A DNA stretch of 64,000 nt from Sporomusa sphaeroides DSM 2875 (GTDB taxonomy: Bacteria > Bacillota > Negativicutes > Sporomusales > Sporomusaceae). Numbering within the stretch: the stretch's first letter is position 1; each line of letters begins with the position of its first letter. Positions 1 through 8,600 of the stretch are shown here, in pieces. The notes below the pieces were generated by a model that had not been told where the DNA came from, made no database searches, and saw only the letters and a program-made list of their open reading frames with translations. The stretch covers positions 2,882,501 to 2,946,500 of the forward strand of contig NZ_CP146991.1 of assembly GCF_001941975.2 (NCBI RefSeq), written 5' to 3'. The position numbers and the translations under genes were made by a program.

Positions 1-556
1 GTTCAGTAACGGTAGCCATCATAATGGTCGGCGTACCCACAGGACCAAAAGGAACAGGGGGCGTGTTGCCGACAAGGCAGATAGCTGCGGCAGGCAGCGC
101 GGGAAAGCCTAAACCGATTAACATTGCTGCAGCAACAGCCACCGGCGCACCCTGACCGGCAACACCTTCCATAAATGCGGAAAAGCAGAAAGCAACCAGC
201 AAGGCTTGAATTCTCCGGTCAGGTGACAAAGAAGAAATAGAGCTTTTTATAATGTCGAATTGTCCTGTTTCCACGGTCAAATTGTATAAAAATACCGCAG
301 TAAGAATGATCCAGCCAATCGGAAAAAGCCCGTTGAGCATTCCAAGTACCGAGGCGGAAATAGCGACATTTACCGGCATACCGTAAACAACAACTACAAC
401 GACAATGGTAAGCAGCAAAGTGGTTAGGCCGGCAATATGTCCTTTCATTCGTTTAACGGCAAGAGCCCAAAAAAGATAAAAAATCGGAATCGATACTGTT
501 ATAGCGGTGAGGCCGAGGCTGTCTCCTAAAGCTGAGTAGTTATGTAGCCACTGCAT
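1..556 (-). CDS. lctP: L-lactate permease (LctP/LldP family), N-terminal part
   Basis: Partial gene: the first ~185 codons run off the left window edge. The product is a polytopic inner-membrane carrier that imports lactate (or glycolate) with protons. The N-terminus MQWLHNYSALGDSLGLTA and the later motifs EGVAGQGAPVAVAAAML and GNTPPVPFGPVGTP match the lactate permease family, and hydrophobic segments alternate throughout. The ATG at 554-556 is preceded by GGAAAGGA at a good distance. It diverges from the D-2-hydroxyacid dehydrogenase at 903, which suggests a small 2-hydroxyacid uptake and oxidation locus. The family call is firm; the substrate (lactate or glycolate) is inferred. Confidence 0.9.
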   Translation of the reverse strand, partial: MQWLHNYSALGDSLGLTAITVSIPIFYLFWALAVKRMKGHIAGLTTLLLTIVVVVVVYGMPVNVAISASVLGMLNGLFPIGWIILTAVFLYNLTVETGQFDIIKSSISSLSPDRRIQALLVAFCFSAFMEGVAGQGAPVAVAAAMLIGLGFPALPAAAICLVGNTPPVPFGPVGTPTIMMATVTE

Positions 557-902
557 ATTATCAATCCTTTCCTTTGTTTTTTTGTACTGGGGTACATTTA
601 GGTGCAAGCATGACTAAACAATTGCAAATAGAAACCATCTTTTTGCTTGCCCTGCTGTATAGCAAATTCGGTCAAATACAACCTCCTTTTCGATGACAAA
701 TTGTGAAATAAATATCAAGCTCTTACAAGAATGAATTTCTCCCGAAAATTCGAAAATCCTCCGGTTTGATGGAGGATATGGCTATTGTATTAAAGCATAC
801 TGACTATGCCAATATTCTATTTTACCGGTTTGACTTTTGATGGTATATTAATAGGTGTTTTGGACGCAGAATATGATATTATTTCAAAGGGAGTGTATTC
901 TG
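557..902. promoter_or_regulatory. Divergent intergenic region, lctP / hydroxyacid dehydrogenase
   Basis: This 346-base AT-rich gap must hold both divergent promoters. A perfect 7-bp inverted repeat (ATCCTCC at 756-762, GGAGGAT at 771-777) is a candidate operator. A smaller GTAC...GTAC repeat lies near 580-595. A TTGACT hexamer sits at 830-835 but has no convincing -10 partner. No coding potential was seen. Confidence 0.35.
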
Positions 903-1865
903 ATGAAAATGAAAACCGTTTTTCTCAACTCGGCCAAAGTTGATTTTGATCAAAAACTAGATTATTCAAAATTTGAGGAAGCAACCGAATTCACGAAATA
1001 CGATGATACCGTCACCGACGAACAAATTCTGGAACGGGTTCAAGGGCAAGAAGTTGTTATTACCAAGGAAATGTCTATCGGCAGGGATCTCATTCTGAAA
1101 TTCCCGGCATCGGTAAAGCTTATATGCGAAGCAGGAACAGGCTTTAACAACATCGACCTTGACGCTGCCAAGCAAAAGAACATCGCCGTTTGTAATGTAC
1201 CTTCATACAGTACCGAATCTGTTGGCCATCTGGCGATCACATTTGTATTAATGTTAAGTGCGTCGTTGCACCTCCAGCAAAAGATGCTGGACAAAGGCAA
1301 TTACGATAACTTTTCAAAGTACCTGCAGGTACCCCATTATGAGGTGCTTGGCAAAAACCTCGGGGTAATTGGCGGCGGTGCCATCGGCAGGCAAACAATA
1401 AAAGCCGGGCTGGCACTAGGTATGAATGTACTTATTTGTGATCCGTTTCCGCAGCCCTGGGGCGACGCCGCTGTCCAGTATGTTCAGTTAGAGGAGTTAC
1501 TCAAAAATAGTGATTTTATTTCCCTCCACTGCCCGCTGATGCCGTCGACGAAACATATCATCAATAAAGAAACACTGAACCTTGTCAAGCCTTCTGCCTA
1601 TCTCGTCAATACTTCACGCGGACCGCTGGTCAATGAGGCTGATTTGGTCGAAGCTCTTAAGACAGGAAAACTTGCCGGTGCCGCACTTGACGTTCAGGAA
1701 GTCGAGCCGGCGACTCCGGACAATCCCTTATTCCATTTGGATAACGTCATCATGACCCCTCACATCGGCTGGAGGCGTTTTGAATCACGCCAGCGCCTGT
1801 TCAATCTGGTTGCCGTCAATATTACCGCGTTTTCCCAAGGGAAGCCTGTGAATATCGTAAATTAA
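903..1865 (+). CDS. D-isomer-specific 2-hydroxyacid dehydrogenase
   Basis: NAD(P)-dependent oxidoreductase interconverting a 2-hydroxyacid and a 2-ketoacid, about 320 aa. The Rossmann motif VIGGGAIG lies near residue 155. The catalytic triad is visible as Arg in NTSRGPLVNEADL, Glu in QEVEPATPDNPLF and His in MTPHIGW. The sequence leans toward the glycerate/hydroxypyruvate dehydrogenase subgroup. I chose ATG 903 because AAGGGAG lies eight bases upstream; the frame stays open back to a GTG at 855 that has no ribosome site. Divergence from a lactate permease and the following LysR gene suggest a D-lactate, glycolate or glycerate role. The substrate cannot be read from sequence. Confidence 0.85.
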   Translation: MKMKTVFLNSAKVDFDQKLDYSKFEEATEFTKYDDTVTDEQILERVQGQEVVITKEMSIGRDLILKFPASVKLICEAGTGFNNIDLDAAKQKNIAVCNVPSYSTESVGHLAITFVLMLSASLHLQQKMLDKGNYDNFSKYLQVPHYEVLGKNLGVIGGGAIGRQTIKAGLALGMNVLICDPFPQPWGDAAVQYVQLEELLKNSDFISLHCPLMPSTKHIINKETLNLVKPSAYLVNTSRGPLVNEADLVEALKTGKLAGAALDVQEVEPATPDNPLFHLDNVIMTPHIGWRRFESRQRLFNLVAVNITAFSQGKPVNIVN

Positions 1866-1895
1866 CGGCAAGAATCACTTAGAGACAGCAAAGTA

Positions 1896-1945
1896 CCCCC
1901 TAAAGTAGTTGCGGTAAAATAGAGCGGCTACTTTAGGGGGTTTTA
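1896..1945 (+). terminator. Rho-independent terminator after the dehydrogenase
   Basis: A perfect 13-bp stem (CCCCCTAAAGTAG at 1896-1908 with its complement at 1928-1940) is followed by TTTT. It separates the dehydrogenase from the LysR gene, so the two are probably transcribed separately. Confidence 0.9.
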
Positions 1946-2021
1946 ACATAAAATAAAGAAACAAAACTGTGAAAAGATGCCTTCAATCGTTCTACTATAG
2001 ATAAATTTTATTTTTTTAATG

Positions 2022-2050
2022 TTGTATATTGCTTTTAACTATACTAAAAT
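2022..2050 (+). promoter_or_regulatory. Candidate promoter of the lysR gene
   Basis: TTGTAT (2022-2027) and TAAAAT (2045-2050) are separated by 17 bases, just upstream of the TTG start at 2074. The -35 is weak, as is common for self-regulated LysR genes. Confidence 0.35.
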
Positions 2051-2073
2051 GAACGTAAAGAAGGTGAAAAGAA

Positions 2074-2964
2074 TTGAATATTCATCATCTGGAATACTTC
2101 CTCGAAGTGATTCGCCAAGGTAGTTTCAGCAAAGCTGCCTCTACTTTGTACATAACCCAACCCTCGATTAGCAAAATGATCCAAAATTTGGAAGACGAGT
2201 TGGGGGTCGTATTAATTAACCGGAACGTGAAGCCGCTTGAGCTTACAGACGCCGGGCAAGCAATCGTCGAACAGGCTCAACAAATTGTAACTCTAGTTCA
2301 GAATTTGACTGTAAAACTTGACGATGTCATCCAGCTTAAGAAAGGTAAAATCCGCCTCGGCGTTCCGCCCATCGCCGCGTCCAGCATTCTTCCACCCATC
2401 CTCGGCGAATTTAAAAAGAACTACTCCAATATTGAGTTACAACTCGTTGAATACGGTTCCAAAAAAGTAGAATTAGGTGTTTATGACGGTACGCTGGATA
2501 TTGGCATTGTCTGCACCACGCCTACAAAAACTGATACTTTTGAATTCCTTTCATTTATCGAAGATCCGCTTAAAGTAATCATCCATCCCGAGCACCCGTT
2601 GGCTAATAACAAGCAGATTGATTTTGCTGATTTAAGAGATGAATCTTTTGTCCTTTACAGAGAAGACTTTAGCCTCTACGACCACATCCATAACCGTTGC
2701 AAGCTGGCTGGATTTCAACCTAAAATCATTTGTGAGACTTCTCAGCGTGAATTTATGACCCAAATGGTGGCAGCCAACCTTGGCGTTGCCCTGCTCCCCG
2801 GAAAAATATGCGACCAATTTGACCCAAAAACAATCGTATCAATACCCTTTAATGATCCCCAGATTCTTTTACAGCTTTCAATTATCTGGCACAAAGACCG
2901 CTATCTATCATTTGCGGCCCGTCAATGGCTGCAATTCGTCTCCAAGCTTTTGTCAGCAGCCTGA
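2074..2964 (+). CDS. LysR-family transcriptional regulator
   Basis: DNA-binding regulator of 296 aa. The winged helix-turn-helix covers residues ~1-60 (HLEYFLEVIRQGSFSKAA, then TQPSISKMIQNLEDELG) and the periplasmic-binding-protein-like effector domain ~90-290. It resembles the CidR/YwbI type in its N-terminus. Translation starts at TTG 2074, with AAGGTG eight bases upstream. It is read in the same direction as the 2-hydroxyacid dehydrogenase but beyond a strong terminator. The obvious candidate targets are the lctP/dehydrogenase intergenic region and itself; that is inference from position. Confidence 0.9.
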   Translation: MNIHHLEYFLEVIRQGSFSKAASTLYITQPSISKMIQNLEDELGVVLINRNVKPLELTDAGQAIVEQAQQIVTLVQNLTVKLDDVIQLKKGKIRLGVPPIAASSILPPILGEFKKNYSNIELQLVEYGSKKVELGVYDGTLDIGIVCTTPTKTDTFEFLSFIEDPLKVIIHPEHPLANNKQIDFADLRDESFVLYREDFSLYDHIHNRCKLAGFQPKIICETSQREFMTQMVAANLGVALLPGKICDQFDPKTIVSIPFNDPQILLQLSIIWHKDRYLSFAARQWLQFVSKLLSAA

Positions 2965-2984
2965 TCTGTTAGTTTCACTTTTTC

Positions 2985-3030
2985 ACAACCTTTAAAGCCT
3001 TGCGTTGCAAGTCTTTAAAGGTTGTTTTTC
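2985..3030 (+). terminator. Rho-independent terminator after lysR
   Basis: The 13-bp arms ACAACCTTTAAAG (2985-2997) and CTTTAAAGGTTGT (3013-3025) enclose a loop and are followed by a T-rich run. Confidence 0.9.
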
Positions 3031-3167
3031 TATATAACCGCCATTGCCCTCGCATCAATAAAGAAAAGCCAGTCAAAGTGATTTCGGAACTACCCTAACC
3101 GGCTGATCAATTGACCAATTGCAAGCAATCAGAATCATCTTAATATGGATGGCTGTCAGAGATAAGG

Positions 3168-3187
3168 AACAAAGGGACGTCAGACTG
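3168..3187 (+). repeat. REP-like element 1
   Basis: AAAGGGACGTCAGACTG here is the inverse complement of the core of the element at 5001-5030. It marks the left edge of the repeat-rich debris. The same GGGACGT core recurs at the flanks of the RAYT tails. Confidence 0.55.
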
Positions 3188-3238
3188 ACCTCTTCTATTG
3201 ATACTGTTGAGAAAAAAGTACGCGCCAACTTAGCTCTG

Positions 3239-3625
3239 TCATTCAAATTCTATATCTATCCTATCAACTTTTATTTCCACATATCTACCATCTAAATATC
3301 CATAGTCATGCAAATCTACTTCATCCTCGTCAAATCGTATCTGAATCCCCGCATCTAGAATGCGAGAATCTAAATCAAACTTTCCTCGAATGCAATATGC
3401 AAAAGTACTTCCAATTTGCTTAAAGCTATTTGAAGAATCCGCTGTTTCTTTCATGCCCAAATTGTCCAAAATAGTAACTCCAATATTTGCTTTATATTTT
3501 TTCCCTACCTCTATAGCAGGAAACCCCCAAGGAGCAAAACAAGTTAGGACAATTCCATCTGCCTCAATTATAACTTCTTCTTCAACGCATGGATTTAAAC
3601 CCTTTACTAACACATCATATTCCAC
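3239..3625 (-). CDS. Small hypothetical protein, possible orphan immunity protein
   Basis: Acidic, beta-rich-looking 128-aa protein without signal peptide or membrane segment. It begins at a GTG with GTGAGGT a few bases upstream and ends IKVDRIDIEFE. I do not recognise the family with confidence. The context is suggestive: it lies on the same strand as and downstream of the CdiA/Imm11 genes, separated from them only by transposon debris. That is where CDI loci often keep orphan immunity genes. The region is clearly AT-rich compared with the his operon, consistent with transfer. The immunity role is inference only. Confidence 0.55.
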   Translation of the reverse strand: MEYDVLVKGLNPCVEEEVIIEADGIVLTCFAPWGFPAIEVGKKYKANIGVTILDNLGMKETADSSNSFKQIGSTFAYCIRGKFDLDSRILDAGIQIRFDEDEVDLHDYGYLDGRYVEIKVDRIDIEFE

Positions 3626-3682
3626 AATATTTACCTCACTCTACAGCATTAATTACGGGAGTATTGGGGACAATCAAAGGTA

Positions 3683-3960
3683 TCAAAGAACGTTCCTTAT
3701 TTGACAACTTTTGCTATTACGCCGCGTGATATTCCTGTTGCCCGCTCAATAGATAAACTTCTTTTTCTTTTAACTGAAGAATTACGTAATCTCGTTCTAT
3801 TTTAGACCAGCTTATTATTGTGTGAATTTCCCGCCCGCCTGTATACTGCATTATTTTTCATCGTATTTCTTCTTCGCTTATATTTGTCCTGCCGGCTTCC
3901 GCTAAAAGAATCTTACTATATTTATCACACGTATCTTATCATATGCGTGACAAAAGGAGC
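3683..3960 (-). pseudogene. RAYT (REP-associated transposase) 3' end, copy A
   Basis: Read on the minus strand, this is the decayed C-terminal end of a REP-associated tyrosine transposase. TGRTNISEEE-like and KIERDYVI motifs are visible, but frameshifts and deletions have destroyed the reading frame. The catalytic N-terminal HUH domain is absent. It ends at the CAAATAAGGAACG motif shared with copies B and C. Confidence 0.7.
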
Positions 3961-3977
3961 GTCAGAGTGTGCGAAAA
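3949..3977. repeat. REP-like element 2
   Basis: GACAAAAGGAGCGTCAGAGTG followed by TGCGAAAAT lies directly upstream of transposase tail A (minus-strand sense). It is an inverted relative of the element at 4906-4935. Confidence 0.5.
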
Positions 3978-4068
3978 TAACAGATTAGCAAACAGCCCAA
4001 CAGGCAAGAGGAATCAAGGCTTCTATGATATAATAAGAGTATAGAAATCAGATTCCGAGGTGAATTGA

Positions 4069-4233
4069 GTGTCGCGATACATTGCTAGTCATACGGACAG
4101 AAATCAAATTAACCTAATACCTTCATCACTGGCTGAAATGGTTAGTGATGATAATCCAGTTCGAATTATTGATGTCTTTGTTGACAGTCTAGACTGTAAG
4201 TCAATGGGGTTTCGTTACTCAATACCAAAATGA
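4069..4233 (+). pseudogene. IS1182-type transposase, N-terminal remnant
   Basis: A 54-codon open frame begins at GTG 4069 with GAGG just upstream and encodes SRYIASHTDRNQINLIPSSL, then DDNPVRIIDVFVDSLD. This matches the conserved N-terminus of IS1182-family DDE transposases, which are normally over 400 aa. The frame stops at 4231 exactly where the REP/RAYT-associated sequence begins, so the insertion sequence was cut by that event or by deletion. No terminal inverted repeats or downstream DDE domain remain. Confidence 0.75.
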
Positions 4234-4286
4234 CATCAAGAAATGACATCAAGGGACGTTCCTGAAATGACATCAAGGGACGTTCC
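4228..4286. repeat. Short tandem repeats at the IS1182/RAYT junction
   Basis: AAATGACATCAAG occurs three times (4228, 4241 and 4264), the last two followed by GGACGTTCC. They mark the junction between the IS1182 remnant and transposase tail B, and look like slipped duplications of the RAYT 3' flank. Confidence 0.6.
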
Positions 4287-4516
4287 TTATTTGACAACTT
4301 TTTCTATTACGCCGCGATATTCCTGTTGCCCGCTCAATTTAACGAATAGATAAACTTCTTTTTCTTTTAACTGAAGAATTACGTAATCTCGTTCTATTTT
4401 AGACCAGCTTATTATTGCGTGAATTTCCCGCCCGCCTGTATTACTGCATTATTCTTCATCGTATTTCTTCTTCGCTTATATTTGTCCTGCCGGTTTCCTC
4501 TATAAAGGACCTTATA
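4247..4516 (-). pseudogene. RAYT 3' end, copy B
   Basis: Second copy of the RAYT C-terminal region, very similar to copies A and C but with its own small deletion near 4315 (GCGATATTCC where copy C has GCGTGATATTCC). The frame is broken. It is directly followed by copy C. Confidence 0.7.
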
Positions 4517-4520
4517 AAGG

Positions 4521-4800
4521 GACATCAAGGGACGTTCCTTATTTGACAACTTTTTCTATTACGCCGCGTGATATTCCTGTTGCCCGCTCAATTTGACGAA
4601 TAGATAAACCTTCTTGTTCTTTTAACTGACGAATTACGTAATCTCGTTCTATTTTAGGCCAGCTTACTACTTCGTGAATTTCCCGCCCGCCTGTATTACT
4701 GCATTATTCTTCATGTATTTCTTCTTCGCTTATATTTGTCCTGCCGGTTTCCTCTATAAAGGACCTTAATAATTCATCACTATCCTATACGTGACAAAAA
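4521..4800 (-). pseudogene. RAYT 3' end, copy C (best preserved)
   Basis: On the minus strand this copy still reads WPKIERDYVIRQLKEQ then EGLSIRQIERATGISRGVI and stops after EKVVK. That is the typical C-terminal helix-turn-helix of REP-associated tyrosine transposases. An upstream stretch, TGRTNISEEEIHEE, is also family-like. The N-terminal catalytic domain with HUH and Tyr is missing, so this is a solo 3' fragment. The three copies show the tail spreading or duplicating locally without its transposase. Confidence 0.75.
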
Positions 4801-4818
4801 AGGAGCGTCCCTTTGTCC
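4791..4818. repeat. REP-like element 3
   Basis: GTGACAAAAAAGGAGCGTCC followed by CTTTGTCC combines both arms (AAAGGAGCG and CGTCCCTTT) into an imperfect palindrome at the end of transposase tail C. Confidence 0.5.
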
Positions 4819-4905
4819 TACTTTGTCCCTAACTTCTATTTGATGATTGCCGCTATTTTTATATGAAATCAGCATTTTGGTAGGCATTTAGACTGAAGAT
4901 ATAGC

Positions 4906-4935
4906 ATTTTCGCACGCTCTGGCGTCCCTTTGTCC
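4906..4935. repeat. REP-like element 4
   Basis: CATTTTCGCACGCTCTGGCG followed by TCCCTTTGTCC. It is the inverse of the element at 3949-3977 and related to the one at 5001-5030. Confidence 0.55.
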
Positions 4936-5000
4936 TTCTAAATTCAATGTTAGTGCCTGTTTTTAATATCTAAGTGGTGAATGGAAATTATGGGAATTTG

Positions 5001-5030
5001 TTTTCGCACAGTCTGACGTCCCCTTTTGCC
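5001..5030. repeat. REP-like element 5
   Basis: TTTTCGCACAGTCTGACGTC followed by CCCTTTTGCC. It shares the TTTTCGCAC start with element 4 and the inverse CAGTCTGACGTCCC core with element 1, so the 3.17-5.03 kb segment is bracketed by inverted copies. Confidence 0.55.
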
Positions 5031-5099
5031 CTTACTACTACCAAGCCCGTTCGGGATTTTCACCCTATAGCAACCGCCCATGTCGGGCGAACAATCGAG

Positions 5100-5128
5100 A
5101 GGTCAGTGGATTTTACGTCCACTGACCT
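5100..5128. other. Strong stem-loop downstream of the immunity gene
   Basis: A perfect 11-bp stem, AGGTCAGTGGA (5100-5110) with TCCACTGACCT (5118-5128), lies ten bases past the stop of the immunity gene. It lacks a T-run on the minus strand, so it may act as a weak terminator or mRNA-stabilising hairpin. Smaller hairpins (CCCGTTCGGG and GCCC...GGGC) lie at 5041-5090. Confidence 0.6.
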
Positions 5129-5137
5129 TTGAATATA

Positions 5138-5671
5138 TTAAAATTCAGAATCCCATACTTGCTCAAATTTAAATCCTTCTAAGCCACTTTCAATCACCCT
5201 ATTCCGAAATTCATCCGAAACAAAAGGCCTGCGTACTGGCTCATCAACAATCTTAAAAAGATGCTTACCCTTCACGCATTCTGGTTTAAATGCATACCTG
5301 TTAAATAACATAATTCTTCCTGAACTCTTGTACCTTTCAAAATCCGCCCTTTCATAATCAATACAATCTACAACATCAAGAACATTAATAATATAATACT
5401 CACCACCACTACATACTAAAGGTAACACCTCTACGACATCATCAATTAAATCTTTTAAAATCGATATTGCTTTTAGACTTAAAACAGGAGCACCACTTGA
5501 TAGACCAGGAGTATCACTTTTCTTACTATCTTTTATTACGCGTACAGCTAAAGGAGTCCAAGTGTCAATAAGTTTTTTTCCATCAAACCTTAATTTTTCC
5601 CAATCCTCTTGTTTTAGTGTCGTTAAGTTTTCGAAATTGTCAACATCCGCAATCAAATGCCATATCTTCAC
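5138..5671 (-). CDS. cdiI: Imm11-like (DUF1629) CDI immunity protein
   Basis: Cytoplasmic 177-aa protein, probably the antidote that binds and blocks the C-terminal nuclease of the neighbouring CdiA. The C-terminal motifs PVRRPFVSDEFRNRVIESGL and GFKFEQVW are characteristic of the Imm11/DUF1629 family, which is repeatedly paired with HNH-fold toxins such as AHH. It starts 18 bases after the cdiA stop on the same strand, the standard toxin-immunity arrangement, and has GGAG shortly before the ATG. The gene is markedly AT-rich compared with tpsB and the his operon, as expected for an exchangeable toxin-immunity module. Family assignment is by motif memory, not by a search. Confidence 0.8.
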   Translation of the reverse strand: MKIWHLIADVDNFENLTTLKQEDWEKLRFDGKKLIDTWTPLAVRVIKDSKKSDTPGLSSGAPVLSLKAISILKDLIDDVVEVLPLVCSGGEYYIINVLDVVDCIDYERADFERYKSSGRIMLFNRYAFKPECVKGKHLFKIVDEPVRRPFVSDEFRNRVIESGLEGFKFEQVWDSEF

Positions 5672-5689
5672 ACTTATTTTAACTCCTTT

Positions 5690-8600
5690 CTAATTCATGA
5701 ATGTCCCATTTTTTAACTGGTTCGAAATTTTGTTTAAAATATCGAGTGCTTCTTCTTTAGTTGTTACATCTTGCAGTAAGTTTGTAACTTTTTCATAATA
5801 AGCATTAGTATGCAGGCTAGGATGATATGCTGAATTACTTACATCTTTTACTGTAGGTAAAAATACCCCATTAGCAGCATCATCGATATCTATTCCATAT
5901 TTCTGCAATATTGCCCTTGCTTCATTTGCTTTCACAGAATTACCTGCGACTATATGATGGGCTGCACTTGCATAATCTGGTCGTTCTACGCCTGCCGCCA
6001 CTAGATTATCGCCTAATTTTCTCGATGAAGCAGATGTAATTTTTTCGACCTCTTTGACTACTAATTTACCACCATCATCCGCAAGATGCATGACAATTGC
6101 TGTACCATCAGATAAAAGCTTAGTCGCGACTTTTTCTCCAGGAACAATGTCGCCAACAAAGGACCATCCAGCGCCAGCTAGATCTCCTTCACTATAAGCT
6201 ATAGCTGTACCAAATCCCGGAAGAACAGAAGCTATCCATGTCTTAATTTTGCGCAGATTTAAAACCTCATCTGAGCTTGAGCTCGTTAGCATTTCTTGTG
6301 CTTTAGAAGCTATGAATTGCTCTATTCTATCTCGTTCTTTCGGATCCATCTTTTTTAATGTACTTTCACTTATACCTAGTGGATCCATTATTTCATCTTG
6401 CGCATAGTCTACTGCTGTCCAGTATTTTTCAATGTTTTCTTTTGCTTTCTGTCTTTCTTCAGGATCTTCAATTTTCTCGCAAGCCGCAAGCTGTTTAGCT
6501 CTTTCCTCTTTCTGCCAATGCGATAGATAGTTATTCTTTGTCTCACTAACTGCTGTACTGGCCCCGGTTTGAGCACTACCACCCACGACTTTTGCCGCAG
6601 CAGCACCCAGAACCGCGCTGGCCCATTGCATGAGTGCCGGATCTTTAATGTTCGCCAATTCATTTATGACGATTTGGTTAAAAGCTGCCCCGGCAGCACC
6701 TGAGGCAAAACTACCGCCACCGAGTTTGGCCATTAAACCGCCGGCAAATGCGTCCAGTGTGATTTTTTCAAGACTACCCTCCGGCAATCCCAGATTACCA
6801 ATTGCTTTAAATACTTCTTCACCAAATAAGCCTGCTAATTCCTGCTGTTCTTGCACTGTTTGTTTATCAAAGATTTTTCCCAAGGCATTTAGCGTATTAC
6901 TGGTATCACGACTTAATCCGCTCAAATCCTGATTTGGATTACTCCGTACTTCAATGGTCCCCGGTGAAATAGCAGATTGTGTCGTACTCTCTGCTTCCCC
7001 GCTTGCCGTTACACCAATATTGGGAGTTAACCCTTTGTTTTTCTTTTCTATGTCTTTTCCGTTGGCATCTTTTCCTGCTGCATAGCCGACGCCCATGCTA
7101 CTGGAGCTATATTTGGCCTTATTGTGCAAATCCATCCATGTCAGCGTATCGGTACTAATCTTATTCTTATCCGGTGTAGCCTCACTGCTAATAACCGAGC
7201 CTTTCAGGTCGGTGTTTTTACCAACATGGATATCAAATCCGTCTTCACCTGCAAAAATACCTGCCTGATCAATAACACTATTGTAATCAGAGTTAATTTT
7301 ACCGGTACCGATAGAACCATGAGTACCGCTAATTTTGCCTGTACCAAAGCCAATATTTCCGCCTTTAGTTTTCTCGGTGTAGGTCTCGCTATCCTGCTTA
7401 CTAATAATAGTTAGATTGCCGCCAACATTAGCAACCACTTTTTCGCCTGTAATCTGAGAACCGATTATATTGGTATCGTCTCCAGACTTTAAGGTCGCAG
7501 TACCGTCGGCATTGATTACGCTTTCGGTATTGGTCGTGGTTGACTGATTTTCTTTGCCCTTGCTGGCGCCGACACTGCCGGTGATACCGTTGAAGGTTCC
7601 TGACAAGCCAAAGGAAGCGCCAAGGGAAGCCGAGGAGGAGCTTGTCTTGGTGTCGGTTTGCGAAACATTTTGGGCAGATCCGATATTAAGGTTTTTCGCT
7701 GCATCAAGGGTTACATCATGGGCATTAATATTGGTTGCCTTAAGATTGACATCGCCTGCAGTACCTGTAATGGTGACGTCGCCGCCGGCAGTTATGTTGG
7801 AGGTGTTTACGGTCTCAACATGGGTGTTTTGCTCGAACTTGGTTTTACTTGTGCCAATGCTGACGTTGATGGACAGGTCATCTTTGAAGTTGCCTTCCAG
7901 TTTATCTCCGAGTTTCTTTAAGTCCTGCTGGGCTTTGAAACCATAGAGGGCCTGGAGGCGATTATCCTGGACATCGCCTGCACGGTTTATGTCATGGGCG
8001 AGGTTTGTACCCAGGTCTACGACAGTTCCCCCCAGGGATACAGACAAGCCGCTCTGCTTAAATTCATACTTGTATTGGCTGTCGTAGGTATTAGTGGTGT
8101 TGTCAATGGTCACGTTTTTGCCGGTGATATTAGTGTCGTTGCCGCTGGCAATCAGGGTGCCTGCACTGTTTACATCGTTGCCTGCCGTGACGGTAACATT
8201 ACCGGCCAGGGAGCCGACAGTGCTGCCGACTTCGGCTTTGACTTGCTCGTTCAGGGTTGTCGTCTGGGTCTGCTTACCGATGGTGAAGCCGAGTCCGCCG
8301 CCGCTGAAGAGGCCGGATTTTTTCACGCGTTTGTAGTGTTCTTCTTTGCCGGTTTCCTGAGCGGAAGTCAGGGTTATGTTGTCATCGGCATGAAGGATAA
8401 TATCGTTGGTGCCAATGACGTTACTGCCTTTAACGGTGAGGTCTTTACCGGAATTAATAGTTACCGAGTCACCGGAAAGGGTGCTGCCTTGTACTTCGTT
8501 GACTAAGGCATAGTCAAGAGTATCTGTGGTTTTAGATGAGAAGGTTCCTTTCTTTTTCCGATGAGTCTGGACGAGCGACTCATGTTTTTCCTTAACTTCC

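Noticed and set aside
3683..4800. CRISPR-like array from the three similar blocks
   Set aside because: The repeats are ~270 bases long, diverged, and clearly decayed RAYT gene ends; there are no uniform spacers.
5030..5100. Possible group II intron fragment on the minus strand (AGGGTGAAAATCCC-like piece)
   Set aside because: The similarity is a short remembered resemblance only; no domain V or reverse transcriptase is present.
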